A stretch of DNA of 64,000 bases from Xylocopilactobacillus apis (GCF_033095965.1 NZ_AP026801.1:1694001-1758000), one strand, 5' to 3'. Counted from the stretch's first letter, positions 7,902 through 19,455 are shown. The notes: a model not told the origin generated them from the letters alone. A program made the numbers and translations.

Positions 7902-8159
7902 TCAATTTTTAATTTTTTTTCCTAAAGCATTGGCGATTGACGATAGTTTATCAATGGAAATATTATCTCCTTGTTCAATCCGTGAAATTGTCGCTTGAGT
8001 TGTATTAGCTTGTTCAGCTAATTCAGTTTGGGTTAATCCAGCTTCTTCTCTTGCATCATATAGTGCGAGTGCTGCACTTAATTTTTTGCTCTCGATTTGA
8101 AATTTTTTAGCAAATTCAGGATTTTTTAGTTCTTCATTTAGTAGACTATCGATTTTCAT
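7902..8159 (-). CDS. XRE-family HTH antitoxin (HigA-like)
   Basis: 85 residues. Helix-turn-helix at about residues 35-80 (REEAGLTQTELAEQANTTQATISRIEQG) is a classic HTH_3/XRE domain; the N-terminal 30 residues are the usual toxin-binding part. The start codon overlaps the stop of the upstream toxin relic (TAATG at 8157-8161), the usual order and coupling of higB-higA pairs. The toxin gene is decayed, so this is an antitoxin without its toxin. It may still repress its own promoter or serve against related toxins. Confidence 0.85.
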   Translation of the reverse strand: MKIDSLLNEELKNPEFAKKFQIESKKLSAALALYDAREEAGLTQTELAEQANTTQATISRIEQGDNISIDKLSSIANALGKKIKN

Positions 8160-8486
8160 TATCTATAAACTCCTTTCGATTTTTTTGCGTTAATAGTTTC
8201 TGAACGTGGTGTCTTCTGAGTTTTTGAGTAAATCCATGAGTGATAATATACCTGTTTTATACAGCTTGAAAGTAAATTGCTCTGTAACTATTACTTGCAG
8301 CACTACATCTTAATTCATATAAATTTTTATCTAGTAATCTTTGACAACAAGTAAACCTCTTGATTCAGTTTTGGTAATAATACTCATCAATCTTGCTCGA
8401 TCATTAATTGGTATAGTTTGTACCAATCTTGAAATTTGTTTTTTCCACTTTTTCTTGTATAAGATTCAAACTGAATCGTAGTTCAT
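8159..8486 (-). pseudogene. Decayed HigB-like (RelE/Gp49 superfamily) toxin
   Basis: Reading the minus strand across frames gives the successive family blocks: IQFESYTRKSGKNKFQDWY, then RLVQTIPINDRARLMSII, then LDKNLYELRCSAASNSYRAI, then IITHGFTQK and finally QKTPRSETINAKK, ending in a stop that overlaps the antitoxin ATG. At least three frameshifts and an in-frame TAA interrupt it. The HGF...QKTP ending is characteristic of the Gp49/HigB family. The toxin is certainly inactive. Confidence 0.75.
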
Positions 8487-8594
8487 GAATCAATCATATA
8501 GGTATTATATCCTAGATTTTTAGTTTCTTTTGACAAATTGCTGGCTAATTTCTGCAGCATTTCAATAAATTCTTCTTTAGAATTGACTCAAAAC

Positions 8595-8850
8595 TATGAT
8601 TATCGAACAAAAATTACAAGAGCTTGGTTTGATCTGTAGCATAAATCATGTGACAAAAATAACTATTCTACTTTGGCAACGCTTTAGGATAAAGAACTTA
8701 GAAATTCACCCCACACGTCAAAATTATATGGTCAATTCAAGCTCCGAGTCTTAAACTGGAAGAAAGAACATGACGAGAGCTATCAAAACACTGCTATTCG
8801 TTTCAAAATTACTACGCACAGCTCAATTGTGCTCTGGCAATGAAGTCGGA
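8595..8850 (+). pseudogene. Fossil of an IS3-family OrfA (transposase HTH subunit)
   Basis: In one frame at about 8739-8846 the text FKLRVLNWKKEHDESYQNT followed by AIRFKITTHSSIVLWQ is recognisable as the second HTH of IS150-group OrfA (usual form LKLEVLNWM...SYPETA..F.I...S.I..WQ). A first HTH-like piece (NHVTKITILLWQRF) lies at about 8635-8680 in another frame. No OrfB, inverted repeats or target duplication are visible. Dead element. Confidence 0.6.
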
Positions 8851-8929
8851 GTTAATGTGCTCTCATAGAATTTTATATTTAAAGATCAACTAGGATTAAT
8901 CTTTAAATGAAGATTTGGAGAAACGTAAA

Positions 8930-9223
8930 ATGATAATAGATACTAAAAAGCTTCAAAAAGATGTTATAGAAAATAAAAAGAAACACGGTTTTAATACGAC
9001 AGATGTTAAACTCGAACTACTTAGATTACATGGCGAAGTTAACGAACTTTTTGAAGCATGGCGTAAGCAAGATAAAGAAAATATAAATGATGAATTAGCA
9101 GATGTTGCAATATTTTTATTGGGAATTTCAGAAATTCTTGATAGTGATTTAGGACAAAATATAGTTAAAAAAATGGAAATAAACGAAAAAAGAGTTTATA
9201 AGAACGGCATTAAGAGCGTGTAA
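8930..9223 (+). CDS. MazG-like nucleotide pyrophosphohydrolase
   Basis: 97 residues, one all-alpha MazG domain. The metal-binding pattern is present: GEVNELFEAW (ExxE) followed about 25 residues later by NDELADVAIFLL (ExxD). Single-domain MazG-like enzymes hydrolyse (d)NTPs to monophosphate and pyrophosphate as house-cleaning or (p)ppGpp-lowering enzymes. I place the start at ATG 8930, 9 nt after GGAG, rather than at an in-frame TTG at 8915 that overlaps that RBS. It sits between an IS fossil and the CRISPR array. Confidence 0.8.
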   Translation: MIIDTKKLQKDVIENKKKHGFNTTDVKLELLRLHGEVNELFEAWRKQDKENINDELADVAIFLLGISEILDSDLGQNIVKKMEINEKRVYKNGIKSV

Positions 9224-9428
9224 TATAAGCAATATCTATAGCTCTTTTTGACGAAAAACCAGTAAGGTACATTAATAGTTTTGGGGATAATTAAAACACA
9301 AAATGTGGGCAGTACTAATGTTGCTGTTTTTATTTTGTTTATTTATGTTTTTGTACCATATAATCAAATCACTTTTTTCTACTGAACTTACTTTAAAGCC
9401 AAATTGTCGTTTACCTTTATAGAAGTAA

Positions 9429-9942
9429 AGATCACCCCTGCGCATGCAGGGAATACTGTCCAAATTTTAGGAGTTGGGGGTTGGCTGGGATCACCCCCGC
9501 GAGTGCGGGGAACACTAGCAGTTTTCCCATTTTCTTTGACTTTATCGAGGATCACCCCCGCGGATGCGGGGAACACGGCAAGGTAGAACCTCTAAAATCT
9601 GGGTCGTCAGGATCACCCCCGCGGATGCGGGGAACACTCAACCGCCGGTTTTGATATGAACGTTCCGATGGGATCACCCCCGCGGATGCGGGGAACACTA
9701 ATTGTTAGTAATTCCTCGTGCTTTGAGCCGAGGATCACCCCCGCGGATGCGGGGAACACTGGGTTCTCAACACCGAAAGCATGCACGGTTGGGGATCACC
9801 CCCGCGGATGCGGGGAACACCTTAGTTTTAATGTCTTTAAACTTAGTTATATAGGATCACCCCCGCGGATGCGGGGAACACCTGGATACCCTTCAAAATT
9901 TCTTCTTTTTCTAAGGATCACCCCCGCGGATGCGGGGAACAC
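9429..9942 (-). CRISPR. Type I-E CRISPR array, 9 repeats, 8 spacers
   Basis: 28-bp repeats start at 9429, 9488, 9549, 9610, 9671, 9732, 9793, 9854 and 9915. From 9488 on the period is exactly 61 bp (33-bp spacers); the first spacer (9457-9487) is 31 bp. Repeats 3-9 are identical, repeat 2 has two changes (GAGTG for GGATG) and repeat 1 is degenerate. Decay at the left marks it as the trailer end, so transcription is leftward with the leader at the right, next to cas2. The minus-strand repeat begins GTGTTCCCCGC and ends GGGGTGATCC, the usual type I-E crRNA form with an internal hairpin for Cas6e. Confidence 0.98.
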
Positions 9943-9971
9943 ACTAAATAAATCCCACCAAATCAACGTTC

Positions 9972-10852
9972 CTAAATCTCCAAATCACCATTTTTTATGA
10001 GTTTCTCTGCCAGCTTCATAGTTGCATCAGCATCAGATAACGACTCATGAGGTTTTAAATTTTCAATCTCATATTTCTCTAAAACTGTCCCTAACCTATA
10101 ATCGTCTAAGAATTTATTCTTCTTTTTGACAACGGGCATCAAATCAATTAATTTATTTGACAAATCTGATTCATTTAGATTTCTAAACGCCATCGAGATG
10201 AACTTGTCATCAAACGACAGATTATACCCAACGATCGGCGTGTCTTCCACAAATTCTTTTAACTTTAATAATGCCTCAGACAATTCAACGCCTTCATTTT
10301 CTAAAATTGAATTCGTAATACCTGTCAATTTCGTAATGTTTTCAGGTATTTTTTTGTCGGATTTAATAAACTCGTAGAATTTCTCTTTAACCCCATCAGC
10401 ACTCTTTTTAACTGCACCAATGGAAATTATCTGATCTTTACTAACATCTAAACCTGTGGTTTCAACATCAAGCGATATAAAGCTAATTGTATTATCAGAT
10501 AGGACCCGTTTTTGAGTGAACTTTTTGGCTTTCCTCCATTTGGCAGCATTGCTAAATCCATGCTTTACAGGTCCTTCTACCCTATTTAATCGTTTTACTA
10601 ACGGAATACCGTCAAAATCTACAACTTCATAGTCAATTCTCGTGGTTCGAATTTGATAACCGAACTCGTTTTGAGCATTGAAAACCATCGTCGCCTGACC
10701 ATTGCCAACATCTCGCATAATTCGATCCCACAATTGATCTCGAATTCTAGCACTAACATTTCCAACATAAACGCCAGTCTGGATTTCTTGACACCATTTG
10801 GTTAAGTCTCCTCTTAAAGAACGAGGAACTTTTGTTAAAGTAATAACGATCA

Positions 10853-10853
<1 letters not shown>
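9972..10853 (-). CDS. cas2: Cas2 fused to a DEDDh (DnaQ-like) exonuclease, type I-E
   Basis: 293 residues. Residues 1-95 are type I-E Cas2 (ITLTKVPRSLRGDLTKW, GVYVGNVSARIRD). After a linker, residues 125-293 are a DnaQ-like exonuclease with all motifs: Exo I SLDVETTG, Exo II GYNLSFDDKF, Exo III HESLSDAD, so it should be active. Cas2 bridges two Cas1 dimers in spacer integration; in Streptococcus thermophilus the homologous DnaQ domain trims prespacer ends. The start overlaps the cas1 stop (TAATG), so translation is coupled. The stop lies 29 bp from the first repeat. Confidence 0.95.
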
Positions 10854-12452
<1,599 letters not shown>

Positions 12453-12463
12453 CTTATTCCTTC

Positions 12464-13180
12464 CTACAGCGCATCTAAAGCGTCGTGATCTGTCGATTGA
12501 TCTTTTTCTTCATACGCGGGGTTGATTAAGTCAATCCCGTTTCTGGCTCTCTCTACTGGACGATAGTTGAAAAATCGATTCTTCTGACTAAACGATCCGA
12601 CACCATCTTTTACCATAAAATATTTTTCTCCAGTAAGTAACTTTGTATCAGCCAATAACTCAACCTTAACAGTTTGATCATTAGATTTTGATTTTTGATA
12701 CCACTTGCTCGCTTGCCAAGGAAAATCCTTTAAAACTTGAACTGGATTTATCCCTGAAAACTCTTCAATTTGTAAAACTCCTGCTGGTACGTTTGCGCGT
12801 CGTCCTAAAAACAGTTGATAGACAGGATGTCTAAGAGCAAATTTTATTTCATCGATTAACGAATCGTTCTCATTCCCGATCGCTACCACAAATACTGCAT
12901 CTTGAATGAGACCGCGATAAGTCAGTTTTCGGGTGTCTTTTTTCCACTCAACCGTTTGAAATTCAGTAAAAACTCGACCAGGTTGATCAATTCTGACTGC
13001 AAAATCAAGACTATTTAAATCTGTGATTTTTTCGTCATCTCGTTGGTATCCAAATGCTGCAGCAATCATGCCAATAACTGCACTTTTGGAAGGATGAAGA
13101 CTCGTAGTTCGCTGATTAAATGTTGCTTCATTACCAAATGACTGAAGAGGGCCAGTTAATTTAATCGTTATCGTTTTCAT
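12464..13180 (-). CDS. cas5e: Cas5e, Cascade subunit (CasD)
   Basis: 238 residues. It starts KTITIKLTGPLQSFG, the conserved Cas5 N-terminus that gives the family its name, followed by ATFNQRTTSLHPSKSAVIGMIAAAFG. It caps the 5' handle of crRNA in Cascade. Start taken at ATG 13180, which overlaps the cas7 end by 20 bp; an upstream in-frame ATG would extend far into cas7. Confidence 0.95.
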   Translation of the reverse strand: MKTITIKLTGPLQSFGNEATFNQRTTSLHPSKSAVIGMIAAAFGYQRDDEKITDLNSLDFAVRIDQPGRVFTEFQTVEWKKDTRKLTYRGLIQDAVFVVAIGNENDSLIDEIKFALRHPVYQLFLGRRANVPAGVLQIEEFSGINPVQVLKDFPWQASKWYQKSKSNDQTVKVELLADTKLLTGEKYFMVKDGVGSFSQKNRFFNYRPVERARNGIDLINPAYEEKDQSTDHDALDAL

Positions 13181-14255
13181 TTTGGACCACTTGCTGAAGT
13201 TCTTCTGATACTTTACTGAGTAACTCATTTAAATCTGTTACTTGATCGTCCTTCAAAATACTATCTTTGTCTCTTTCAATCTCTTCCATTGATAGTATCA
13301 AAGTTTTAATCGGTGTATCCACCATCTTCAAAGTATTTTGATATTCTTTTTCAAGTTTTTTAATTGAAGGTTTGACATATCCACGATTTGATTTAACTGG
13401 TTCTTCAAAAGCTGAAACCAAATTAACTGGCGTATCAGTTCTAAATGAAATCATTACGTAGTTAGGAAGAGTTTTATTAGCGAAAGTATTTTGTTTACCT
13501 GTTGGCATTGACAGTACAAATGATTTGATAAATTCAACCGCTCCTTCAACTGCCGTTTCAGCTCCTAAGTTATGAACCAACTCTGGGAAGTTTAAATTTG
13601 CGTAACGATATAAGGTTGAGGAGTTGTACTCAATCGAACCTAACATCGTTGCACCAGTTGTATCCTCTTTTTGAAGATCATCTAGAGCTGTAAAATAATC
13701 AAATTCTGGTACTACTTCATGAGTCGAAATGGCGTGAGCAACTTGAGATGACCCTTCAACATTTAGTTCTGGATTATCGGCAACCATCCGTCCAAATAAA
13801 GCTAAGTCTACTGACTGATTACCATTGAAGATTTCTTTAAGTTCTTTTTTATCTATTTCTTCATGATCAAGCAAGTATTGGGCAATCTTTTCGACTTGTC
13901 CTTGACTCACTAAAAGCAATGCAGCCGTATCTTCCTTTTTTTGTTTAATGCCCGTACTTTTGAATACTTCTTTAACTTTATTATCGGCATCACTCTCAGA
14001 TAGAGAAGAATCCAATGACATGATTTTCTCTTTTAATAATTGAGCCAACTTTACTGTTCTTAATCCAGAACCTAAATTTTTATCATTCAACGCATGTCTC
14101 ATTGCCCGCTTCCAGCTTTGAGAAGATACACGTGATCTGATAACCCCTCCATATAATGCAGTTTTTGGTGCCCCTGTATCGTCACGGTTAATATTAGATG
14201 ATGGTACAGCTTGTAATACATTGATGTCCAAGTAAAGATTGTTTTTATTAGTCAT
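13161..14255 (-). CDS. cas7e: Cas7e, Cascade backbone subunit (CasC/Cse4)
   Basis: 364 residues. It begins NLYLDINVLQAVPSSNINRDD followed by GAPKTALYGGVIRSRVSSQSWKRAMR, diagnostic of I-E Cas7. Six copies usually coat the crRNA guide. I chose ATG 14255, 8 bp inside the cse2 end with a good RBS (AAAGGAG), over a longer frame starting at 14342 that would overlap cse2 heavily. Confidence 0.96.
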   Translation of the reverse strand: MTNKNNLYLDINVLQAVPSSNINRDDTGAPKTALYGGVIRSRVSSQSWKRAMRHALNDKNLGSGLRTVKLAQLLKEKIMSLDSSLSESDADNKVKEVFKSTGIKQKKEDTAALLLVSQGQVEKIAQYLLDHEEIDKKELKEIFNGNQSVDLALFGRMVADNPELNVEGSSQVAHAISTHEVVPEFDYFTALDDLQKEDTTGATMLGSIEYNSSTLYRYANLNFPELVHNLGAETAVEGAVEFIKSFVLSMPTGKQNTFANKTLPNYVMISFRTDTPVNLVSAFEEPVKSNRGYVKPSIKKLEKEYQNTLKMVDTPIKTLILSMEEIERDKDSILKDDQVTDLNELLSKVSEELQQVVQNENDND

Positions 14256-14907
14256 TTTTTTCTCCTTTTTCTTCTGCTTTTTTAGCAACATTTCCATAAT
14301 ATTGTTGACCCCAGGATAATCGAACTGAGTTTGCCGATTCATAACTCATTTGAAACCAGTAAAGATCTTGAGCCAATTTTGCATAATCAATTTTAATCTT
14401 TAGTTTTTTTGATTTAATAATACCCACCAAATGGTTTAGTGAGTTAACTACACTATTAATATCAGTCGTAGACAACGTTTGGCGAACCCGCCGATCCAAA
14501 GCTACTTCTAAATCTTCGTTATGTCTTAATTCACCTAATGCCGTAAAAATCTCAATTCCAGGTTCTGGTTTCTCATCGTCCTTGATCTCAGATTCAGAGT
14601 TTGAGTCATCTTTATAGTCAATTGGTCCATAAACGAATTCATCACTGCCCTGCTGATGAATTGCATACATTCTCAAAGCAGAATAAACTGCATTTTCAGC
14701 GTATGATGGTTGACCATTTCTTCCTAATAAATCCTCTCGTAACGCTTTCATTATAATAGGCCACGCAGGTTGAGCACGAGGGCTATTAAAACTTGCTGCT
14801 CCACGAATGCTAGCCAAAACTCCTCGGTAACTAGCAGTCCCATGTAATATGTGTATAATCGAACCAGTTACATTTTTAATTTCATTTTGTTTCATAATTT
14901 CTGTCAC
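14248..14907 (-). CDS. cse2: Cse2, Cascade small subunit (CasB)
   Basis: 219 residues, mainly helical. The N-terminal half carries the Cse2 pattern SYRGVLASIRGAASFNSPRAQPAWP; the middle has an acidic low-complexity insert (DYKDDSNSESEIKDDEKPE), so the protein is somewhat longer than the E. coli 160-residue form. Two copies stabilise the R-loop in Cascade. The start forms an ATGA overlap with the cas8e stop. Confidence 0.94.
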   Translation of the reverse strand: MTEIMKQNEIKNVTGSIIHILHGTASYRGVLASIRGAASFNSPRAQPAWPIIMKALREDLLGRNGQPSYAENAVYSALRMYAIHQQGSDEFVYGPIDYKDDSNSESEIKDDEKPEPGIEIFTALGELRHNEDLEVALDRRVRQTLSTTDINSVVNSLNHLVGIIKSKKLKIKIDYAKLAQDLYWFQMSYESANSVRLSWGQQYYGNVAKKAEEKGEKND

Positions 14908-16592
14908 CTTTTTATTCCTAACTTGTTCGCTACGCTGCCTAACAAACGATTCCTTGCAATAAAAATATTAAGAGACTTATTGTTGTCCTCTTCAACCCCC
15001 GTAATATCACGAGGACTGCTATTTTTCATAAAATCTTTGGCCTCAGAATTAACGATATTCCACAATGTTTTTTTCCATTTATTAATTTTTTCATCTCGAT
15101 CATCCTGATCTGATAACGAAGCTAACCACTCTTTAAACGGAACGTTTAATCGATCATAAAATTTACTCATTTGCTTTTTGTTAAATTCTTTCGAATCAAG
15201 ATGCCGAATTTTGGATAAATTATCAGAAAATTTCCAATAGCTTTTGGAAACATCTTGGGTTAAATCGATTGTATCCTCAATTCGTCGAGGCCAAAAATCT
15301 GAATTATCATCAAAGATTACATCAAGTCTCATTGTCAAATCATCAGATATTTCTGCAAAAGGCGATTGAGATGTAGCATTCCCATCACTAACTAGTGCAA
15401 CTGAAACTAAAGATATTGGTAAGGATCGATTGAGAATCCCATCTCCTTTAAGTCGACTCAACCATTTAACAATCCCAGGTCGATGAATTTCATTTGATTT
15501 ATTCGGATTTACGTAATCTCCAAAATTACGCCACATTGCGATGTCCATATAGTCCTTGTTTTTAACTGCTGGAACATAGATATCAGGCTCTTTTTTAGAT
15601 TTTTTCTTCCAAATAGACATTGGCTCAATATCAAAAGCATTATCTGAACTATACATTGGGACTCCGGCACTGTAAATTGTCGGAACTCCGTCAGATGACC
15701 ATTTGATGTGAATTAGGCGAGACCAAGCGGTATACAGAGAAGCACGATTATCTGGCAACAATTCTTTCTTACGCCATTCTACATATTTCTTGATGTCAGA
15801 GCATTCCCAAATTGGACGTTCTATATGATACTCATCGTCGTAATCGAAAACCAAGTTCAACATCAATGTCTCGAATAAATTTTTACCTTGTACATAAACT
15901 GGATTTAACTTATAGAGCCAACCTGAAGGCGTCGAAAACTTTTCTGAAGTTTCAACTTTTGCCTTATCTGTTACACCGGTATAATTTTGGTATGAGATCA
16001 GCCAGCGGACCAATTCCGGCATATCTAATTCATTTTTAAAATCAGATATTTTGGGGGAAAAAAGATCTGGCGTATTATTACTTTCTGAAATTTGACGGTT
16101 CATCTGCTTTATCGCAACCGTACCTGTCCCTTTTTCAATTTTGTACTTTTCAAGGACCAGCGAATCATAATCTGCTCTTGATACTTGGTAAAATGGATGT
16201 TCACCAAACATGTTAAAACTTTCTTGGTTGTGCTTTAGATAGTCAACTACTATTGTGGAAAATTCACCTCCTTGGAATAAATTTTCCCAAGTATCTAATA
16301 AATCCTCTTCATCGTAATCAGTAGATGAATTTAAGACCTGAAAATTATCTGGATCAATCTCAAGCCATTCGTAAGGTTTGTTCTCATTACTAAACCGTGA
16401 ATAAACCGTGTGTAAAATTGCTAGTAAAAATCTCACTATCGCAAGATCTTGAGACCGCATTTCTCCTGCTAATTGACGATAGTTACTGGCTTTTTCGAAA
16501 AAATCGATTAACGATACTTCACAAGTTTTGGAATCACCATCAACCACTTTAATCCAGGGATCAGTGATCAAGTTGAATTGTTGATTATTCAT
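14904..16592 (-). CDS. cas8e: Cas8e, Cascade large subunit (CasA/Cse1)
   Basis: 562 residues, close to the usual 500-570. It starts NNQQFNLITDPWIKVV, the conserved Cse1 N-terminus, and contains the GEHPFYQV segment common in the family. It recognises the PAM and recruits Cas3. Overlaps cas3 by 8 bp and cse2 by 4 bp, so the effector genes are translated as one coupled unit. Confidence 0.96.
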   Translation of the reverse strand: MNNQQFNLITDPWIKVVDGDSKTCEVSLIDFFEKASNYRQLAGEMRSQDLAIVRFLLAILHTVYSRFSNENKPYEWLEIDPDNFQVLNSSTDYDEEDLLDTWENLFQGGEFSTIVVDYLKHNQESFNMFGEHPFYQVSRADYDSLVLEKYKIEKGTGTVAIKQMNRQISESNNTPDLFSPKISDFKNELDMPELVRWLISYQNYTGVTDKAKVETSEKFSTPSGWLYKLNPVYVQGKNLFETLMLNLVFDYDDEYHIERPIWECSDIKKYVEWRKKELLPDNRASLYTAWSRLIHIKWSSDGVPTIYSAGVPMYSSDNAFDIEPMSIWKKKSKKEPDIYVPAVKNKDYMDIAMWRNFGDYVNPNKSNEIHRPGIVKWLSRLKGDGILNRSLPISLVSVALVSDGNATSQSPFAEISDDLTMRLDVIFDDNSDFWPRRIEDTIDLTQDVSKSYWKFSDNLSKIRHLDSKEFNKKQMSKFYDRLNVPFKEWLASLSDQDDRDEKINKWKKTLWNIVNSEAKDFMKNSSPRDITGVEEDNNKSLNIFIARNRLLGSVANKLGIKR

Positions 16593-19341
16593 TGCTCTCC
16601 TTCTTTGTTAATTTCAGCCCAAACTTGGGCGAATAGTTCAAATTCCATGACTGATTAATTGTAGTATTAAAGTCTTCATCTAATTTGACTGCTAATTCTC
16701 CTTTTAACCACTTACTAGAATCCCATCTTGGAAAATATTTCCTAGTCGACGTTTCTAAAGCATCAATAATTTTATCTACATCATAATAAACTGCAGCAGG
16801 CAACCGAATAATTTGTTCTGCAATTTCTTTATCCAAACACTTATTAGTATCTCTACCATCAAGTAGAAAAGTCTGACCTTTCTTCTCTTGCAATAAAATT
16901 ACTTCGATTGTTTCTTTAATATCACGAACTGCTGCTTGTGCTTTCTGATCGTCAACTTTACTGTGTGCGTCACCCAACCAACCATGTAAATTATTTCTTT
17001 TAGACGGTCGTTTCACCCGAAATACTTTTGCCTTACGCTCGGAGTCCGTGAGATCAGTTTCAAACTCATCTTTTGCTTCTTCAAGCCCTTCTACTTCAGG
17101 ATCATTTTCTCGGTCATATACAGCCTGCACCAGATTAGATATGTCATGGGGCAATTTAATCTGATCACCTAGATAATAATCGGTTTTCATCAGCAAATAT
17201 TTTTCATAAACAGCTTCATTTCCTGCTCCGTAGTTACCCATAGATTCAATACCCATCACATATAATTTAGGATCTTTGAACTTGTCAGGTCGTTTAATCG
17301 CATGACGATGCAACCTTCCAGCTCGCTGCAAAAGTAAATCCATCGGAGAAATATCGGTATAAAGAACATCGAAATCTATATCTAGCGATTGTTCAAGGAC
17401 TTGCGTTCCAATCACAACCATTTTTTTAGGTCTTACTGCATTTTTGCCAATTTTAGATTGCAAATATTTTTCAATTTTGGTTCGTTCAGGGGCTAAAAAT
17501 GCTGAATGTAGAAGAATCAATTCAACATCTTCTTTATCAACGAGTTCAGCCAGTGCTTGAGCTCTTTTAACAGTATTAACAATCACTCCTGCAACCCCAC
17601 CTTTAGCAATTTCCGATAAGATAGAATGAACCAATTCTTCATCTTCTAAGTTAATTCGCTCAATTTCAAGCGTTACTGGTTTTTGATCTGAATGTCCTTC
17701 GAAATGCGTTACTTGCTTGACCTCAGTTCCATCTAAAACAGTCAACAAAGGATAGGCTTGTGCTTTAGCCCAATCTTCATTTAAGTCCAATGATTTTCTG
17801 TATTTTCCGCGGTAGTAGCTTGCAATTAACTCTTGCCGTTTTTCTTTTGGTAACGTTGCTGACAAAATCACCATAGGAACCCGATATGCTCCAAGCCATT
17901 CAATTGCCATGTACAAATATTGACTCATATAGGAATCGTAAGCATGCACCTCGTCAATAACGACAACTTTTCCACTAAAACCTAGATGTCTCAAAAACAA
18001 ATGTTTCTGTTTAAGTGCCATCAGCAAAAGCATATCAATCGTACCGACCGTGAAATTAGCTAACGTCGATTTCTTCCCAGAAAACCAATCATTAACAACT
18101 ACAGCGCCTGTATCTTCGATATTACTGGCATTTGGTAGATTTTCGTAATCAGAATTGAATTGAGCTTTCCCGTGCAGCAATTTGACTGGGAAGTTTTCGT
18201 TTTGATCTTTGGCTAACGTTTCTAACCAGCTAAGCACCCTGTTGAACATCGCGTTGCTTGTGGCTTGGGTGGGCAATCCCCAAAACAAGCCACTACGTTT
18301 AGTGGCATAAGCTAATTGCTCTGTAGCTACTAGAGAAATTTCAGTTTTTCCTAATCCCATCGGCGCTTCAATGATTACCATTCCAGGATCATTTGCTTGA
18401 TCAATAGTTTCTGTGATAACTCTTTGCACTGGTCGTGCATTAAAACCCCAACGTTTTTGGTAAGGATCTTCATCAAGACTCACCTTTTTTGGTTCCCAAT
18501 TTTCTCCAATATTCCAAGTTTCAATTGCATTCTCAAAACGGGCTTGTAAATCAATATCATCAAAAGTTTCATCAAGAGAAATCAACGGAAACAGCTTCTT
18601 ACTTCGATCACTTCCTAAGAATTCACTTGAAGCAAACCAGTCGGCTGTAATTAAAAGACCTTCTAAAACCACAGCTCGTGATTGATTAATATCAGGTATA
18701 TCTTTTACCGACTGGTACCCAGCTTGACTTAATCCGTATTCAAAAATTTCTTTCTGAACGTTTCGCCAAATCTTACATACTTCTGGAACATTATTGTCAG
18801 ATCTAGGATCTTTATCGTGTTGATAATAATTAGCTCTATAATCATTGATTTGATTATATGGAGGATTTTCTCCAGCATCACCATGATGCCCTCCGATAAT
18901 TGATCCGATTGATTCAGGCACACCTAGGTCTTCCAATATTGCTTCACCAGCCATTGCATGTGGTGATTTTCTAGGAGATGACAAACTAATCTGATCCAAA
19001 TCGACAAATTTTGACTGAACTAACTTATCAACCAATTCGTTATCTAGTTCTCTATCGCCGTTGTATGAAGGAATGGTTTGAAATGCAGGAGTTGCTTTAC
19101 CAATATCATGAATGATACCCAAAAACTTTACTAATTTCCTTAATTCATCTTCATTACCAATACCCTCAATCAACCAACTTTTTGTTCCTTCACTTAACCA
19201 ATGGTTCAAAAGCCAGCCAATCGTATTTTCAGTATCAATTAAGTGTGCCATTAAAGGCAACCAAAGCCATACTCCATCTTCAGTTCTTTTTTTTGCCCAA
19301 AGGCTTTTTGATTTTAAACTTATTTCTTTACCTTTTTCCAA
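16585..19341 (-). CDS. cas3: Cas3 HD nuclease-helicase, type I-E
   Basis: 918 residues with both modules. HD nuclease (about residues 15-260): HDIGKATPAFQ, SPHAMAGEA and GGHHGD supply the metal ligands. SF2 helicase (about residues 300-760): Walker A APMGLGKTE, motif II VIDEVHAYD, motif III ILSATLP and motif VI QRAGRLHRH. All catalytic motifs are intact. First gene of the cas operon. TTG start at 19341 right after AAGGAGAG. A likely promoter on the minus strand is TTGCTT-17 bp-TATGTT about 60-35 bp upstream. Confidence 0.97.
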   Translation of the reverse strand: MEKGKEISLKSKSLWAKKRTEDGVWLWLPLMAHLIDTENTIGWLLNHWLSEGTKSWLIEGIGNEDELRKLVKFLGIIHDIGKATPAFQTIPSYNGDRELDNELVDKLVQSKFVDLDQISLSSPRKSPHAMAGEAILEDLGVPESIGSIIGGHHGDAGENPPYNQINDYRANYYQHDKDPRSDNNVPEVCKIWRNVQKEIFEYGLSQAGYQSVKDIPDINQSRAVVLEGLLITADWFASSEFLGSDRSKKLFPLISLDETFDDIDLQARFENAIETWNIGENWEPKKVSLDEDPYQKRWGFNARPVQRVITETIDQANDPGMVIIEAPMGLGKTEISLVATEQLAYATKRSGLFWGLPTQATSNAMFNRVLSWLETLAKDQNENFPVKLLHGKAQFNSDYENLPNASNIEDTGAVVVNDWFSGKKSTLANFTVGTIDMLLLMALKQKHLFLRHLGFSGKVVVIDEVHAYDSYMSQYLYMAIEWLGAYRVPMVILSATLPKEKRQELIASYYRGKYRKSLDLNEDWAKAQAYPLLTVLDGTEVKQVTHFEGHSDQKPVTLEIERINLEDEELVHSILSEIAKGGVAGVIVNTVKRAQALAELVDKEDVELILLHSAFLAPERTKIEKYLQSKIGKNAVRPKKMVVIGTQVLEQSLDIDFDVLYTDISPMDLLLQRAGRLHRHAIKRPDKFKDPKLYVMGIESMGNYGAGNEAVYEKYLLMKTDYYLGDQIKLPHDISNLVQAVYDRENDPEVEGLEEAKDEFETDLTDSERKAKVFRVKRPSKRNNLHGWLGDAHSKVDDQKAQAAVRDIKETIEVILLQEKKGQTFLLDGRDTNKCLDKEIAEQIIRLPAAVYYDVDKIIDALETSTRKYFPRWDSSKWLKGELAVKLDEDFNTTINQSWNLNYSPKFGLKLTKKESNE

Positions 19342-19455
19342 AATCTCTCCTTTTTATAAATCGTTTATCCTTTTACAATCTATAACATATTATAATTAAA
19401 AATAAAAAGCAAGTTTTTTATTTTAGATTTTTCATCAATTAAATTCAGTAATACA

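Noticed and set aside
8487..8594. Minus-strand frame KEEFIEMLQKLASNLSKET before the toxin relic
   Set aside because: Short, no start or RBS, not assignable; may be part of another decayed gene.
9272..9463. 63-residue minus-strand frame between the MazG gene and the array
   Set aside because: Its 5' end lies inside the degenerate repeat and no RBS is present; rest of 9224-9428 shows nothing supportable.
9388..9586. Open frames of about 60 residues on both strands across the first CRISPR repeats
   Set aside because: They are the repeats read as codons (PRVRGT, ADAGNT, RTRGGDP); no RBS and no independent sequence.
9656..10000. 114-residue plus-strand frame over the CRISPR array
   Set aside because: Made of translated repeats (GSPPRMRGT, RITPADAGNT).
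18729..18923. Frames inside cas3 and other cas genes on either strand
   Set aside because: Shadows of well-supported genes in other frames.
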